DNA from: Bacteroides sp. 224
GTDB lineage: Bacteria; Bacteroidota; Bacteroidia; Bacteroidales; Bacteroidaceae
NCBI RefSeq assembly: GCF_010500995.1
Contig: NZ_QVMK01000002.1
Span: 67,429-131,428 of the forward strand
Reading direction: 5' to 3'
DNA: 64,000 nucleotides
In this document: positions 8,960 to 17,202 of the stretch, piece after piece
Layout: each line of letters opens with the position of its first letter
Numbering within the stretch: the first letter of the stretch is position 1
Notes under the pieces: generated by a model
What the model was told of the DNA's origin: nothing
What the model saw: the letters and a program-made list of their open reading frames with translations, nothing else
Databases searched by the model: none
Program-made: the position numbers and the translations under genes

Positions 8960-10024
8960 TTACGATTTTTTGTATGTAGTCCAAACCACGATTTCGGAAG
9001 GTAAAACGATGTTAACATCGATTTTCATTCTCATCTGGAAAAAGTACAATTCTGAGTTTGCTTGGAGACGTTCAACTTTAACAGACTCTTGATCGGTAGC
9101 ATAGTCAACGCCCATCCACAGACAAGAATCCATTCCAGTAGTAAATTTGCCTAAGAATATAGTTTGCTCAGTAATTCCGTTTATAACAACAATACGTTTT
9201 CCTTTGAAGCGGTATCTGTTAACATCGGCGTTTTCTGTATATTTCACATCCTTAGAAGTCAAATATTGGTCATAAGCGTCCCATAAATCCCAGCCCATCA
9301 CGTAAACAAGCTTATTGCTCTTACGGAGGTTTTTAGGGCATTTTCTGTACATGGCATATAACGCGCTTTCCACTTGTTCTCCGGTTGTCATTGCAGTATT
9401 TCCTGCCAAAATAACCTGACCGGAAGCTTTTTCATTTGCATCCGTAGAATTCAGGTTAGTGATAACACGGGCAAGGGCTCCATCGAAATACTTCATTGGT
9501 CCGGCTTCAGAATCGCCGCCAAGAACTACATTGTCTGCGCTGTCAGAAGAAATACTTGCGTCAGGACCACCTTTTTTTGAGCACCAAATACAATCACCGA
9601 TATACTGATCCTTACGGTCAATCAATAGGTGGAGCATAGTTGCTTGAATTTTCGGATCAAGTTCACGGAAGATCAATTCTCCTTCCGGCTGGAATGGCTT
9701 CCAGTATTCTTCAAAGTCTCTTGGGTTAAATTCAAGATAGACCATAAAGTCTTGAGGTTCAAGGTAACGCTCTGAATGTGTGTATTCATTGTGCCCATCA
9801 GCACCTTTAGCGCCTTCCGTAGAAGTTGGGGTAGGTTTGTTGTCTTGTATGATTTTGCCAAGTTTTACATGAGGCAAGACGAATTTTTTTTGAATACCAG
9901 GCTTGATGTGGATCAAGCCCTCGTTGTATGTGTCGTTGCCATGTGCTGTGTAAACTAAGAGGTCAGTTAAAACCTCACCTGAATAGGTATTCCCGGCATA
10001 ATTTATTGTACCATTTGTAGGCAT
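8960..10024 (-). CDS. Major capsid protein
   Basis: The 354-residue protein directly follows the protease-scaffold gene, as in HK97-fold capsids. It contains a negatively charged extended-loop-like region (about residues 45-75, ESTEGAKGADGHNEYTHSE context) and a C-terminal part with phrases such as KLVYVMGWDLWDAYDQYL and YRFKGKRIVVINGI, which I associate with Bacteroidota Mu-like major capsid proteins. A strong terminator follows. I do not see a separate decoration protein. Confidence 0.8.
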   Translation of the reverse strand: MPTNGTINYAGNTYSGEVLTDLLVYTAHGNDTYNEGLIHIKPGIQKKFVLPHVKLGKIIQDNKPTPTSTEGAKGADGHNEYTHSERYLEPQDFMVYLEFNPRDFEEYWKPFQPEGELIFRELDPKIQATMLHLLIDRKDQYIGDCIWCSKKGGPDASISSDSADNVVLGGDSEAGPMKYFDGALARVITNLNSTDANEKASGQVILAGNTAMTTGEQVESALYAMYRKCPKNLRKSNKLVYVMGWDLWDAYDQYLTSKDVKYTENADVNRYRFKGKRIVVINGITEQTIFLGKFTTGMDSCLWMGVDYATDQESVKVERLQANSELYFFQMRMKIDVNIVLPSEIVVWTTYKKS

Positions 10025-10039
10025 TAATCAGATTCCAAT

Positions 10040-11314
10040 TTAAAAACTTTTGAATTCAAATTTTTCACCTACAACACCTGCTACTTTCGCTGCCATTTGT
10101 TTTTCGGCTTCAGTTAAAGTTTCAGCAGCATCCTTCACATTTTTAGGATCACTTGCGATAGCTTCACTGATTTTTTCACGGGCAGGAATAGATGCTAAGG
10201 TACTTTTCGTCAATTCAAGGTTGTTTTTTGCCATTTCAACCCAAGATGCTTTAGACGACTCTTCAATTTTTCCTTCTTTAATAGCTGCTTCTACCATATC
10301 AGTGATAGCTTGCGTTTTCGCAGCTTCTTCAGCGTCTTTGTACTTTTTAAGTTCAGCGTTTACACCGGTTAATGTTTCTTGTAGATTAACTACTTCGGTT
10401 TCTTTTCCTTTGTATTTAATCTCTAATTTGCTAAAATCATCTTTGATTTTCGGGAGTTCTTTTTCCGCGTTTATCAGTTCTGTAATACGTGCAGTGACGT
10501 TTGTTACAGGAGCGTCTTTAGCAAAACCAAGCTGTGCGGCTACTGCGCCAAAAGAGAATTCTTTTTCTTCCATTGTTTTTTTAGCTTGTAATTCTTTAGC
10601 TTGTAATTCTTCATTTTGTTTAGGAATAGCGCAGGAAAGTTCAGAAAGTTTATTTTCATCAACTTCTAATGCAATTGAGTTCATCACATCCTTTATTGCA
10701 CTTATATCCGTAGTTCCATCAATTGCATTCTTTACTTTATCACAAACCTGTTTGGAGGTCTTTATCACATGACTTGCTGGTATTATGCCAGCCTCGACAG
10801 CTTCTTTGGCTGTAAAAAATGTTCCATCAGCATTGTCTTTACCATCCATTATGGCATTGACTTTTTCTTTTGAAAGACCGAAACGTCTTCTGTAAATTGT
10901 TTCGATTTGCTGCCTGAAAGCATTAACCATATTTCTTACGTTAGGGTCTTCGCAGTCTTTGTCGGCAAGAAATGGGTTGTGAAGCATTAAGATTGAATAA
11001 TCGTGCATGTATGACTTTGCGCCACCCGCCCAAAGAACACTACCCATTGATGCTGCAATGCCTTCAATTACGCATTGCACTTCAATTGGGCAAGATTGCA
11101 TTATTGAGAAAGCACTCATCCCATACATCACACTACCACCTTCACAGTTCAACAGAACAATGATTTTGGATGGTCTAATCACTTCCTGAAGCCAAAGAAA
11201 TTCATCATTAAAACGTTGTACGGATTCTGCATTCACCGATTCAAAGAAGCGGATTATCGCTGGGTGATCCTGTTCAACTTTGCCGACAACGTATTTTAAT
11301 TTACTTATATCCAT
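10040..11314 (-). CDS. ClpP-like head maturation protease fused to scaffold
   Basis: Residues about 1-185 are a ClpP-fold serine protease: GG(S) oxyanion strand at 59-61, nucleophile Ser89 in AASMGS, His112 in LMLHNPF, and an Asp in NADGTFFTAKEA. Residues about 225-400 are a Lys/Glu-rich coiled coil, the scaffold. The fused layout is the one used by Mu gpI and similar phages, in which the scaffold part assembles the procapsid and the protease then removes it. It is followed by the capsid gene 16 bases on. Confidence 0.88.
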   Translation of the reverse strand: MDISKLKYVVGKVEQDHPAIIRFFESVNAESVQRFNDEFLWLQEVIRPSKIIVLLNCEGGSVMYGMSAFSIMQSCPIEVQCVIEGIAASMGSVLWAGGAKSYMHDYSILMLHNPFLADKDCEDPNVRNMVNAFRQQIETIYRRRFGLSKEKVNAIMDGKDNADGTFFTAKEAVEAGIIPASHVIKTSKQVCDKVKNAIDGTTDISAIKDVMNSIALEVDENKLSELSCAIPKQNEELQAKELQAKKTMEEKEFSFGAVAAQLGFAKDAPVTNVTARITELINAEKELPKIKDDFSKLEIKYKGKETEVVNLQETLTGVNAELKKYKDAEEAAKTQAITDMVEAAIKEGKIEESSKASWVEMAKNNLELTKSTLASIPAREKISEAIASDPKNVKDAAETLTEAEKQMAAKVAGVVGEKFEFKSF

Positions 11315-11371
11315 TCATTCAGTTTTTTGAAGAATAGATTATTTATTAGCAAAAAGTTGAAATTTGTCATT

Positions 11372-12082
11372 TTATTCATTTATGCCACTCACTTCGTCGT
11401 ATGATGGTTCAATGTGATTGTCATGGTTGTCTGTGTTGTTTTCAATTAATTGATCAGAATGATTTGTGAAAGGCGGGATCACCAGGTATCGATCAACATA
11501 ATTTCTGAATTTATATGCTGAGTTTTCTCTGAAATACACTTCATAGTCTATCCAGTATGGCTGAAGACCATCGCCAAAAGATTCCGGTTGATCAAAATAT
11601 GTCAAGCTAAATCTTTCAGTTAAAGCTGGATATTCATTTTTTCCGTCTTGTAATGCAACATTGATACGTTGAAACAACTCATATCCCTCCAATTCAAATT
11701 CTTCATCGCTATTATTTAATCTATTGAGAACATATTGGACTCTAAGGGTTGCTCTGCCTTCCCCAACCCTTGCTTGTTGAACTAAGTATCTCACATTGAT
11801 AAAATGAAGAAATACCGCTGGGAAGATTAAAGCGGACTCTTTGTTTTGTTTACTGTTTTTTATGCGAGATAATTGGCCTGTGTTTAATGCAATTGTTTTG
11901 AACAAAGAAGGGCTTTCTGGATCACTTTCATCTTCTTTTAGACTACCCAGAATTTTTTTTACCGCATTAAACACATCACACAACGCATTGGTGGTGTATT
12001 GTATTTCTTCTGTACTTTCTATATTTTCGTCAGAAACAACAACTACCGGTTGCTTTATTTTTGACTTTTTGTCTACAATCAT
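11372..12082 (-). CDS. Neck/tail-terminator candidate (236 aa)
   Basis: Its start overlaps the stop of the gpG-like gene (ATG at 12082). The middle (about 65-190) alternates strands and helices, with FINVRYLVQQARVGEGRATLRVQYVLNR and LTERFSLTYFDQP, a pattern I associate with tail-terminator or gp37-like proteins. The last 35 residues are disordered and acidic. The function is inferred from position between morphogenesis and protease genes. Confidence 0.45.
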   Translation of the reverse strand: MIVDKKSKIKQPVVVVSDENIESTEEIQYTTNALCDVFNAVKKILGSLKEDESDPESPSLFKTIALNTGQLSRIKNSKQNKESALIFPAVFLHFINVRYLVQQARVGEGRATLRVQYVLNRLNNSDEEFELEGYELFQRINVALQDGKNEYPALTERFSLTYFDQPESFGDGLQPYWIDYEVYFRENSAYKFRNYVDRYLVIPPFTNHSDQLIENNTDNHDNHIEPSYDEVSGINE

Positions 12083-12594
12083 TATTTAGGGAATCCATCA
12101 AAAAGTATTGGAGATAATTCTTTCAATTTATTTTTAAGAACAGTGGAATGACCAATGTATTGTCGTTGTATGCTCCTGACACCTGTTTTGCCGTAAGTGT
12201 ATGTTCCATCTGCTGCATTATGCACAGCTGCATAACAAAACCCTCTATGTCTTTTAGTATGCTTGAAACCATTTGGGTCTGTATAAATACGAACACCAGC
12301 AGAATTTCGATTTCCTTTTGCTCCTAAGTGTTTCCACTTTATAGAGCCTTTTAGTGATCCAGTTTCATCCAAGATGGGGTGAGGTTTTGGTTTTTTACGC
12401 TCCCGCCATCCAAATTCACCTGATGAATTAAATCTCCGCAGATCGAATGATTCTTTGAATATTGCAGTAGCAGCTTTACCCGCTTTAACTTCAAAGTTCC
12501 AGACGTTAACATCAAATTTGTTCGGCAATGTCATCCATTGATTTATTAATTGTTTGGGGGTTATCTTTTTGGCCCCAACAGTGTTATTTGCCAT
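12082..12594 (-). CDS. Mu gpG-like virion morphogenesis protein
   Basis: The 170-residue basic protein has the family signature ETGSLKGSIKW (residues about 75-86) followed by GVRIYTD and PAVHN-type segments near AAVHNAADG. These match the phage virion morphogenesis family that includes Mu gpG, a tail-completion protein. It overlaps the upstream MuF-like gene by 11 bases and the next gene by one, so the three are translated as a coupled set. Confidence 0.7.
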   Translation of the reverse strand: MANNTVGAKKITPKQLINQWMTLPNKFDVNVWNFEVKAGKAATAIFKESFDLRRFNSSGEFGWRERKKPKPHPILDETGSLKGSIKWKHLGAKGNRNSAGVRIYTDPNGFKHTKRHRGFCYAAVHNAADGTYTYGKTGVRSIQRQYIGHSTVLKNKLKELSPILFDGFPK

Positions 12595-13426
12595 TAGTTA
12601 AGTATTTGTTCTTTATTCGAGATGATATTTCCCTCAATTTGTCTGCATGTTGTTCGTTGCATTCGAAATATCTATGGTCATCAGAAAAAATGCGGCCACC
12701 CAACGCTACGCTTTCTTTAAACACTGGATTGAACCATTCTGGCATTTTAGGTCTTTTATTGGAAGAAGCTTTTACTCTTGTTAGCTGTGCAAATGCGCTT
12801 TCTTCTATTAAATAGCAACGACAGCCATATTCAATTGGAGGTATTAGCCACGCTGGGAATTGTGATTTTGGTGCAGAATATCCTTCATATTGAAGATGCC
12901 AGGGTCTCACGCGTTCGTCCCCTTGTGTCATGTAAGTCAGAACCGTTTGAGATGATATTGACACAAAACCAGCGGCAACAATCATTGCATATTCAATATC
13001 TAAATTCTCAACATTAGCATATTTGAAATTATACTTATAACAGATCGCTTCCAGCATTTCCATGTTTTCTTCTTCCAAATCGTCTATGTCTGGAAGCTCA
13101 GTTGACATCTGGTATTCTGCGCCAACCGCGAAATCAACAAGGTTGTCTATTGCTGCAACAAGAATATCACGCTCTTCTTTTTCTATATCAGATAGGTCTC
13201 CATCATAATTACGCACTAACTCTAAAGCTTGGTCGTAATCAACCCCGAAACCTTTGACTGCATGTTTAATAGCAAATTCGGCTCGAAGCGCCATCAATTC
13301 TTCCAGAACTTCCCATTGACTCATGTCATTTGAAATAGCTTCAAGCAACTTTATAAAAACAGCAAAGAGTGCTGCGTACTCTTTTTCTTGTTCTTCTGTA
13401 TCAGCCTCCGGTGACTTTTTCGCCAT
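12584..13426 (-). CDS. MuF-like minor head protein
   Basis: The C-terminal part contains DERVRPWHLQYEG followed by FPAWLIPPIEYGCRCYLIEE, the Mu gpF / SPP1 gp7 family signature (an R-x-x-H followed by P-P-x-x-x-x-C-R-C). The N-terminal 150 residues are helical and acidic. These proteins sit inside the capsid near the portal and are needed for head assembly. It lies between portal and gpG-like genes, as in Mu. Confidence 0.85.
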   Translation of the reverse strand: MAKKSPEADTEEQEKEYAALFAVFIKLLEAISNDMSQWEVLEELMALRAEFAIKHAVKGFGVDYDQALELVRNYDGDLSDIEKEERDILVAAIDNLVDFAVGAEYQMSTELPDIDDLEEENMEMLEAICYKYNFKYANVENLDIEYAMIVAAGFVSISSQTVLTYMTQGDERVRPWHLQYEGYSAPKSQFPAWLIPPIEYGCRCYLIEESAFAQLTRVKASSNKRPKMPEWFNPVFKESVALGGRIFSDDHRYFECNEQHADKLREISSRIKNKYLTNGK

Positions 13427-13452
13427 TACTTCGGAGAGAGAGGTGTCACCAT

Positions 13453-14760
13453 TTACCTCCTCTCCCGCAAAAAATTTGCAACGCCACGATGTCTTCCATA
13501 TCTTTTGTAATACTCTTCATCAGACATTGGCCCGTGTCCTTCATAAGAGCCGGTTCCTACCCCACCAACTCCACCGACATCTAAGTTCAATTGTTTTCCG
13601 ACCGTAATGCCAAACTCTTTATCGATTTCATCGCCTGATATTTCAAATTTATCAGTGAGGAAAGTATAAAGTTCTATTTTGTCTTTATTTGACATTTCAA
13701 GACGATTTGAATATTTGAACTCTGTTCCAGGTTTAAGGTATCCCATTTTAACGAGTCTTGGAATAACCTCTTCGTTCATTACATTTTCAATATCTTCGCG
13801 GTATACATCAACTCTATCACGAAATATATCTTGATGAGCTCTTGTTGATCCAACATAAGACTGTGTTGCTCCAGCCATACTTTCTGAGCCCAAGATCAGG
13901 TTAGATACTTCGGCATTTACTGTCTCAATAAGGCTGGTGTATATCTTTTCAGAATTGGACATTGTGAAAGTTTTAATGTCCACTTCATCCTGCAATCCAG
14001 TAACAATCACTTTATTCTGAGCTGCGCTTGATATGTCGTTAGCTAACCTCTTTCGATCACCATTGTTCTCGCTGTCTGTTTTCCCATGTATAATGGGCTG
14101 GCCATAAGTGTGTGAAAAATTAACGTAATTGGCTAAAGTAAATTTTTTGGCAAGAATCAATGGTGTGGTTGCAGAGAACAACCCAAGCGTGCCTGAATTA
14201 ATCAAAATATAGTTGTCCTTATATTGAGGTGAATCGAGATTCCAGCCAGGACTCCACATGCTTTGTCTTCGTACTGCACGTTTTTGATCTGGAAGAACAT
14301 TTCTTCGCTCAATGCTATTCACCTCCTTTAGCCTTCCAGTTCTTTCGTCTATCTCCGGAGTAATTTCTAATAAAGTGTAACCATATAATTTTGATTCCAC
14401 AATTCCTCGAATGATTTTTATAAACTGAGTGCCTTGAATTTTCTTTGTTTCTTCAACGTCTTTTACATATTTACCTTTAGCGTTTTGCTTAGCTAACATG
14501 TAACGCTCTCCAACAATTTGAGAAACCAATGTTTCAAGTACTGCTGCTAAATGAGCGTCTTGTTGAACACATGCTTCATATAAATCAATGAGTTTTCCCC
14601 GGTCATCCAGTACAGCTCCATCAACAACTTGGTGTTGTACTGATTTGAATCGACAATACCGTTCTATTTCTCTAACATATTCTTGTATAGTCTTTTTGCT
14701 TGTTCTAAAAATACTTTCGAACAATTTTGCATCGAATTTTTCTTTGGTATCTACTGTCAT
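13453..14760 (-). CDS. Portal protein, DUF935 / Mu gp29 family
   Basis: I chose the ATG at 14760 (MTVDTKEKF), giving 435 residues; a longer frame to 14841 adds 27 Cys- and Ser-containing residues unlike a portal start. Family features include SKLYGYTLLEITPEID, RRNVLPDQKR and a helical region ending ESMAGATQSYVGSTRAHQDIFRDRVDVYREDIENV, typical of DUF935 portals. The C-terminal 40 residues are Gly-rich. It forms the dodecameric DNA entry ring. It is the first late gene; no terminase precedes it. Confidence 0.85.
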   Translation of the reverse strand: MTVDTKEKFDAKLFESIFRTSKKTIQEYVREIERYCRFKSVQHQVVDGAVLDDRGKLIDLYEACVQQDAHLAAVLETLVSQIVGERYMLAKQNAKGKYVKDVEETKKIQGTQFIKIIRGIVESKLYGYTLLEITPEIDERTGRLKEVNSIERRNVLPDQKRAVRRQSMWSPGWNLDSPQYKDNYILINSGTLGLFSATTPLILAKKFTLANYVNFSHTYGQPIIHGKTDSENNGDRKRLANDISSAAQNKVIVTGLQDEVDIKTFTMSNSEKIYTSLIETVNAEVSNLILGSESMAGATQSYVGSTRAHQDIFRDRVDVYREDIENVMNEEVIPRLVKMGYLKPGTEFKYSNRLEMSNKDKIELYTFLTDKFEISGDEIDKEFGITVGKQLNLDVGGVGGVGTGSYEGHGPMSDEEYYKRYGRHRGVANFLRERR

Positions 14761-14943
14761 TACATTTTTTCTTTTTATGAAAGAATAGGTTGAGTAAGGA
14801 CAAGCAGTTTTTGAAAGGCAAAAGGAGCTGATCTGTTGCAAAATAGATTTGTAATCACACTATAAATTTTAATCCAAAAGAAATATACTCCAATACACTG
14901 ATTATCAATTGATATTAAAAATATATTATGTTAAAAACACATC

Positions 14944-14979
14944 TTTGCATTGATATATATATGAAACATTTTATATTTG
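14944..14979 (+). promoter_or_regulatory. Candidate promoter for the plus-strand early/middle genes
   Basis: In the 264-base divergent gap between the portal start (minus, 14760) and 15025 (plus), TATATTTG at 14972-14979 fits the Bacteroides -7 box TAnnTTTG. A TTTG at 14944-14947 lies 24 bases upstream, longer than the usual 19-21, so the -33 match is uncertain. The late promoter for the opposite strand must also lie here. Confidence 0.45.
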
Positions 14980-15024
14980 CCGTGAAATTAGTTTTAGTAT
15001 TTACTCAAAAATTCATTTAAAAAG

Positions 15025-15579
15025 ATGGAAAACGGATTTAGTTTCTTCCGGATTAAAACGGAGTGGACTGGTGAAAGCAGCGATGGTAGCTTGTCCAAGA
15101 GAAAAACAGAAGAGTTGGTGTTAGCTTCTTGTTACACAGAAGCAGAAAAAGTGGCTTACGCAATTGCGGAAGATCAAAATCGAATGCGATTCAATTCGTC
15201 AATCAATTTGGAAATTACAAAAACCAAAATTGATCAAATTTTGTTCAATTTAACATTGAGTACTGATAGCAATTTAATTGCCGGTTTGGTTCACAATTTT
15301 TTTGAGGAGGAGGACAACACAGGTGTCGGAATGTATGCGGTCAAGGTTATGTATACTGAGCAAGATGAAAAAACTGGTAAAGAAAAACGCTCAAATGAGA
15401 CAATTTACACACCAGCAACATCCAATACTGATGCTGCAAACTTTGTAAAAAGATACTTGCAGGAATATGATGATACAAGAGACTTTGTTATTCGTGATAC
15501 AAAATTCGATAAAGCTGAAGCTGTATTGTGGGGATCTGACACCCATAAAGAAAAAGTAAGACAGTTCGAAAACCTTTAA
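15025..15579 (+). CDS. DUF4494-like phage protein (184 aa)
   Basis: It opens with FSFFRIKTEW and then LASCYTEAEKVAYAIAEDQ, similar to the DUF4494 proteins common in Bacteroides phages, which begin with a beta strand followed by a TEAEA helix. Function of that family is unknown to me. It is the first plus-strand gene after the divergent region, and its stop overlaps the next start (TAATG). Confidence 0.6.
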   Translation: MENGFSFFRIKTEWTGESSDGSLSKRKTEELVLASCYTEAEKVAYAIAEDQNRMRFNSSINLEITKTKIDQILFNLTLSTDSNLIAGLVHNFFEEEDNTGVGMYAVKVMYTEQDEKTGKEKRSNETIYTPATSNTDAANFVKRYLQEYDDTRDFVIRDTKFDKAEAVLWGSDTHKEKVRQFENL

Positions 15580-16034
15580 TGCTTCCTCATTTATCTGGAA
15601 AGCCTATTGATCTTACCTGTAATGAGCTGGCGCTTCCAGAATTTCCCGATATGCTCTTTGGGACATCAGTTGATAATGGCATTTTCTTCAATGCCACCGT
15701 ATATATTCAAAAAAAACAACCTTCTTTAAAAATAAATGATTTCTTTAAGGACTATAAAGCCCAGATAGAATCACTATGTAAAGCGTATCAGCTTAACATA
15801 GAAGATATATGTAAATTAAATAAAGAAGGTCATGTGTTAATTGACGGTACATTTGTTTACCTTTTTATATCTTTTGTAGAACCTGATTTTTTGGCGTACA
15901 TGTGTGAACGAATTAATGATTTGTTTACTACCGGATTTTGTGTATCAGATACTCAAATCTTAAATCTGGCTAAAACCAGATTGCCACAAAAAACAGTCTT
16001 GGAAAAGATAGTAGGTAATGAGCAAATTCGATAA
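15579..16034 (+). CDS. Unrecognised phage protein (151 aa)
   Basis: It starts within the stop of the DUF4494-like gene and overlaps the next gene by 17 bases, so it is translationally coupled on both sides. Predicted mixed alpha/beta with a Leu/Ile-rich core; two Cys (in LTCNEL and MCERI) do not form an obvious metal site. No known family recognised. Confidence 0.6.
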   Translation: MLPHLSGKPIDLTCNELALPEFPDMLFGTSVDNGIFFNATVYIQKKQPSLKINDFFKDYKAQIESLCKAYQLNIEDICKLNKEGHVLIDGTFVYLFISFVEPDFLAYMCERINDLFTTGFCVSDTQILNLAKTRLPQKTVLEKIVGNEQIR

Positions 16035-16347
16035 CACTGACGCTAAACAAGTGCTTGTATTTAACCCACAAAAAAGACTTGTTGCTATATTTCACTCTGC
16101 ACTGGCTGCTGCAAAAACACTGGGTGTACATACCCAATCAGTTCATTATGCTTGTACTGGAAGATGTATTGCTGTAGGAAAATTATATCTACGTCATTTA
16201 TCTGAAGATATCGAAATCACATTTGATGATTTGGGAGAACTGAGGTTGGAAGACTATGATGAGTTGTGTGGTGTAAAACGTAAAGTTTATCCAAACAGTA
16301 AAATGGAACGTAAGGGAATGAAGTATAAGAACAAATTAACAAATTAA
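16018..16347 (+). CDS. NUMOD1-like helix-turn-helix DNA-binding protein (109 aa)
   Basis: Residues about 9-60 read [22 protein letters not shown], then [16 protein letters not shown], close to the NUMOD1 module (a strand, a Ser-x-x-x-A-A-x-x-L helix, then a DNA-binding HTH). NUMOD1 is usually attached to homing endonucleases; here it stands alone with a basic tail. The nearby HNH gene at 16792 suggests a relation. Function inferred. Confidence 0.55.
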   Translation: MSKFDNTDAKQVLVFNPQKRLVAIFHSALAAAKTLGVHTQSVHYACTGRCIAVGKLYLRHLSEDIEITFDDLGELRLEDYDELCGVKRKVYPNSKMERKGMKYKNKLTN

Positions 16348-16352
16348 GTAAT

Positions 16353-16787
16353 ATGAAAATTAATATTATCAACAAATCAAAACACAATCTTCCTGAGTAT
16401 GCCACAAAGATGTCGGCAGGAGTTGATCTTCGAGCAAATATTGATAAACCAATCACACTTAAACCAATGGAACGTGTGTTAGTTACAACCGGATTGTTTG
16501 TTCAATTGCCTCAAGGCTTTGAGGCACAGATAAGACCGAGAAGCGGGTTGGCACTAAAAAAAGGAATAACTGTTCTTAATGCACCCGGAACAATAGATGC
16601 AGACTATCGTGGAGAAATAGGTGTCATTCTCATTAATCTTTCTTCAGAAGATTTTATTATCGAAGATGGAGAGCGTATAGCTCAAATGGTAATTGCTAAA
16701 TATAAGCAAGCTCAATGGGTAGAAGTTGAAGAATTAGATTCTTCAGAGCGTGGTGTGGGTGGTTTTGGTTCATCGGGGATCAAGTAA
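16353..16787 (+). CDS. dut: dUTP diphosphatase
   Basis: The 144-residue protein has all five trimeric dUTPase motifs in order: AGVDLRAN (about 24), [10 protein letters not shown] (about 62), [15 protein letters not shown] (about 77), GERIAQMVI (about 109) and the C-terminal [10 protein letters not shown]. It hydrolyses dUTP to dUMP and pyrophosphate, keeping uracil out of phage DNA. Length is normal for the family. The next gene starts five bases past its stop. Confidence 0.97.
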   Translation: MKINIINKSKHNLPEYATKMSAGVDLRANIDKPITLKPMERVLVTTGLFVQLPQGFEAQIRPRSGLALKKGITVLNAPGTIDADYRGEIGVILINLSSEDFIIEDGERIAQMVIAKYKQAQWVEVEELDSSERGVGGFGSSGIK

Positions 16788-16791
16788 CTTG

Positions 16792-17202
16792 ATGGGAGAA
16801 ATATGGAAAGACATCAAAGGTTTTGAGGGTTCGTATAAAATTTCAACAATGGGTAGAGTGAAAAGTGTAGCTCGCCCATTGTTTAATGGACATGCTATAT
16901 GGAATTCTAAAGAAAAAATACTCAAACCTCGCGTACACACAAGCGGGTATTTACGAGTCTCCCTTAGATGTAACAATAAATCATTTGATAAATATATACA
17001 CATCCTTGTAGCACAAACGTTTATTCCGAACACAGACTCTCTACGTGAAGTGGATCATCAAAATACAATTCGGACAGACAATTGTGTAGACAATTTAAGA
17101 TGGGTTTCAAGAAAAGAAAATTGCAACAACCCACTTACTCGGATACATAATTCTAAAAGTCAAAAATTAGCAGTTAAACGTAAAAAACAAAAAATGCAAT
17201 GA
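16792..17202 (+). CDS. HNH endonuclease with NUMOD4 domain
   Basis: I chose the ATG at 16792 (MGEIWKDIKGF), giving 136 residues. The N-terminal EIWKDIKGFEGSYKISTMGRVKS is a NUMOD4 motif. An HNH core follows: VHILVAQTFIPN, EVDHQNTIRTDNCVDNLRWVSRKENCNN. It is likely a homing endonuclease of the free-standing phage type. It overlaps the ligase start by four bases (ATGA), though it is a mobile gene, so it is well adapted to this operon. Confidence 0.9.
   Translation: MGEIWKDIKGFEGSYKISTMGRVKSVARPLFNGHAIWNSKEKILKPRVHTSGYLRVSLRCNNKSFDKYIHILVAQTFIPNTDSLREVDHQNTIRTDNCVDNLRWVSRKENCNNPLTRIHNSKSQKLAVKRKKQKMQ

Noticed and set aside
10050..10772. 240-codon plus-strand frame
   Set aside because: Antisense to the Lys/Glu-rich scaffold part of the protease gene; the Ser/Phe-rich product is a typical shadow translation.
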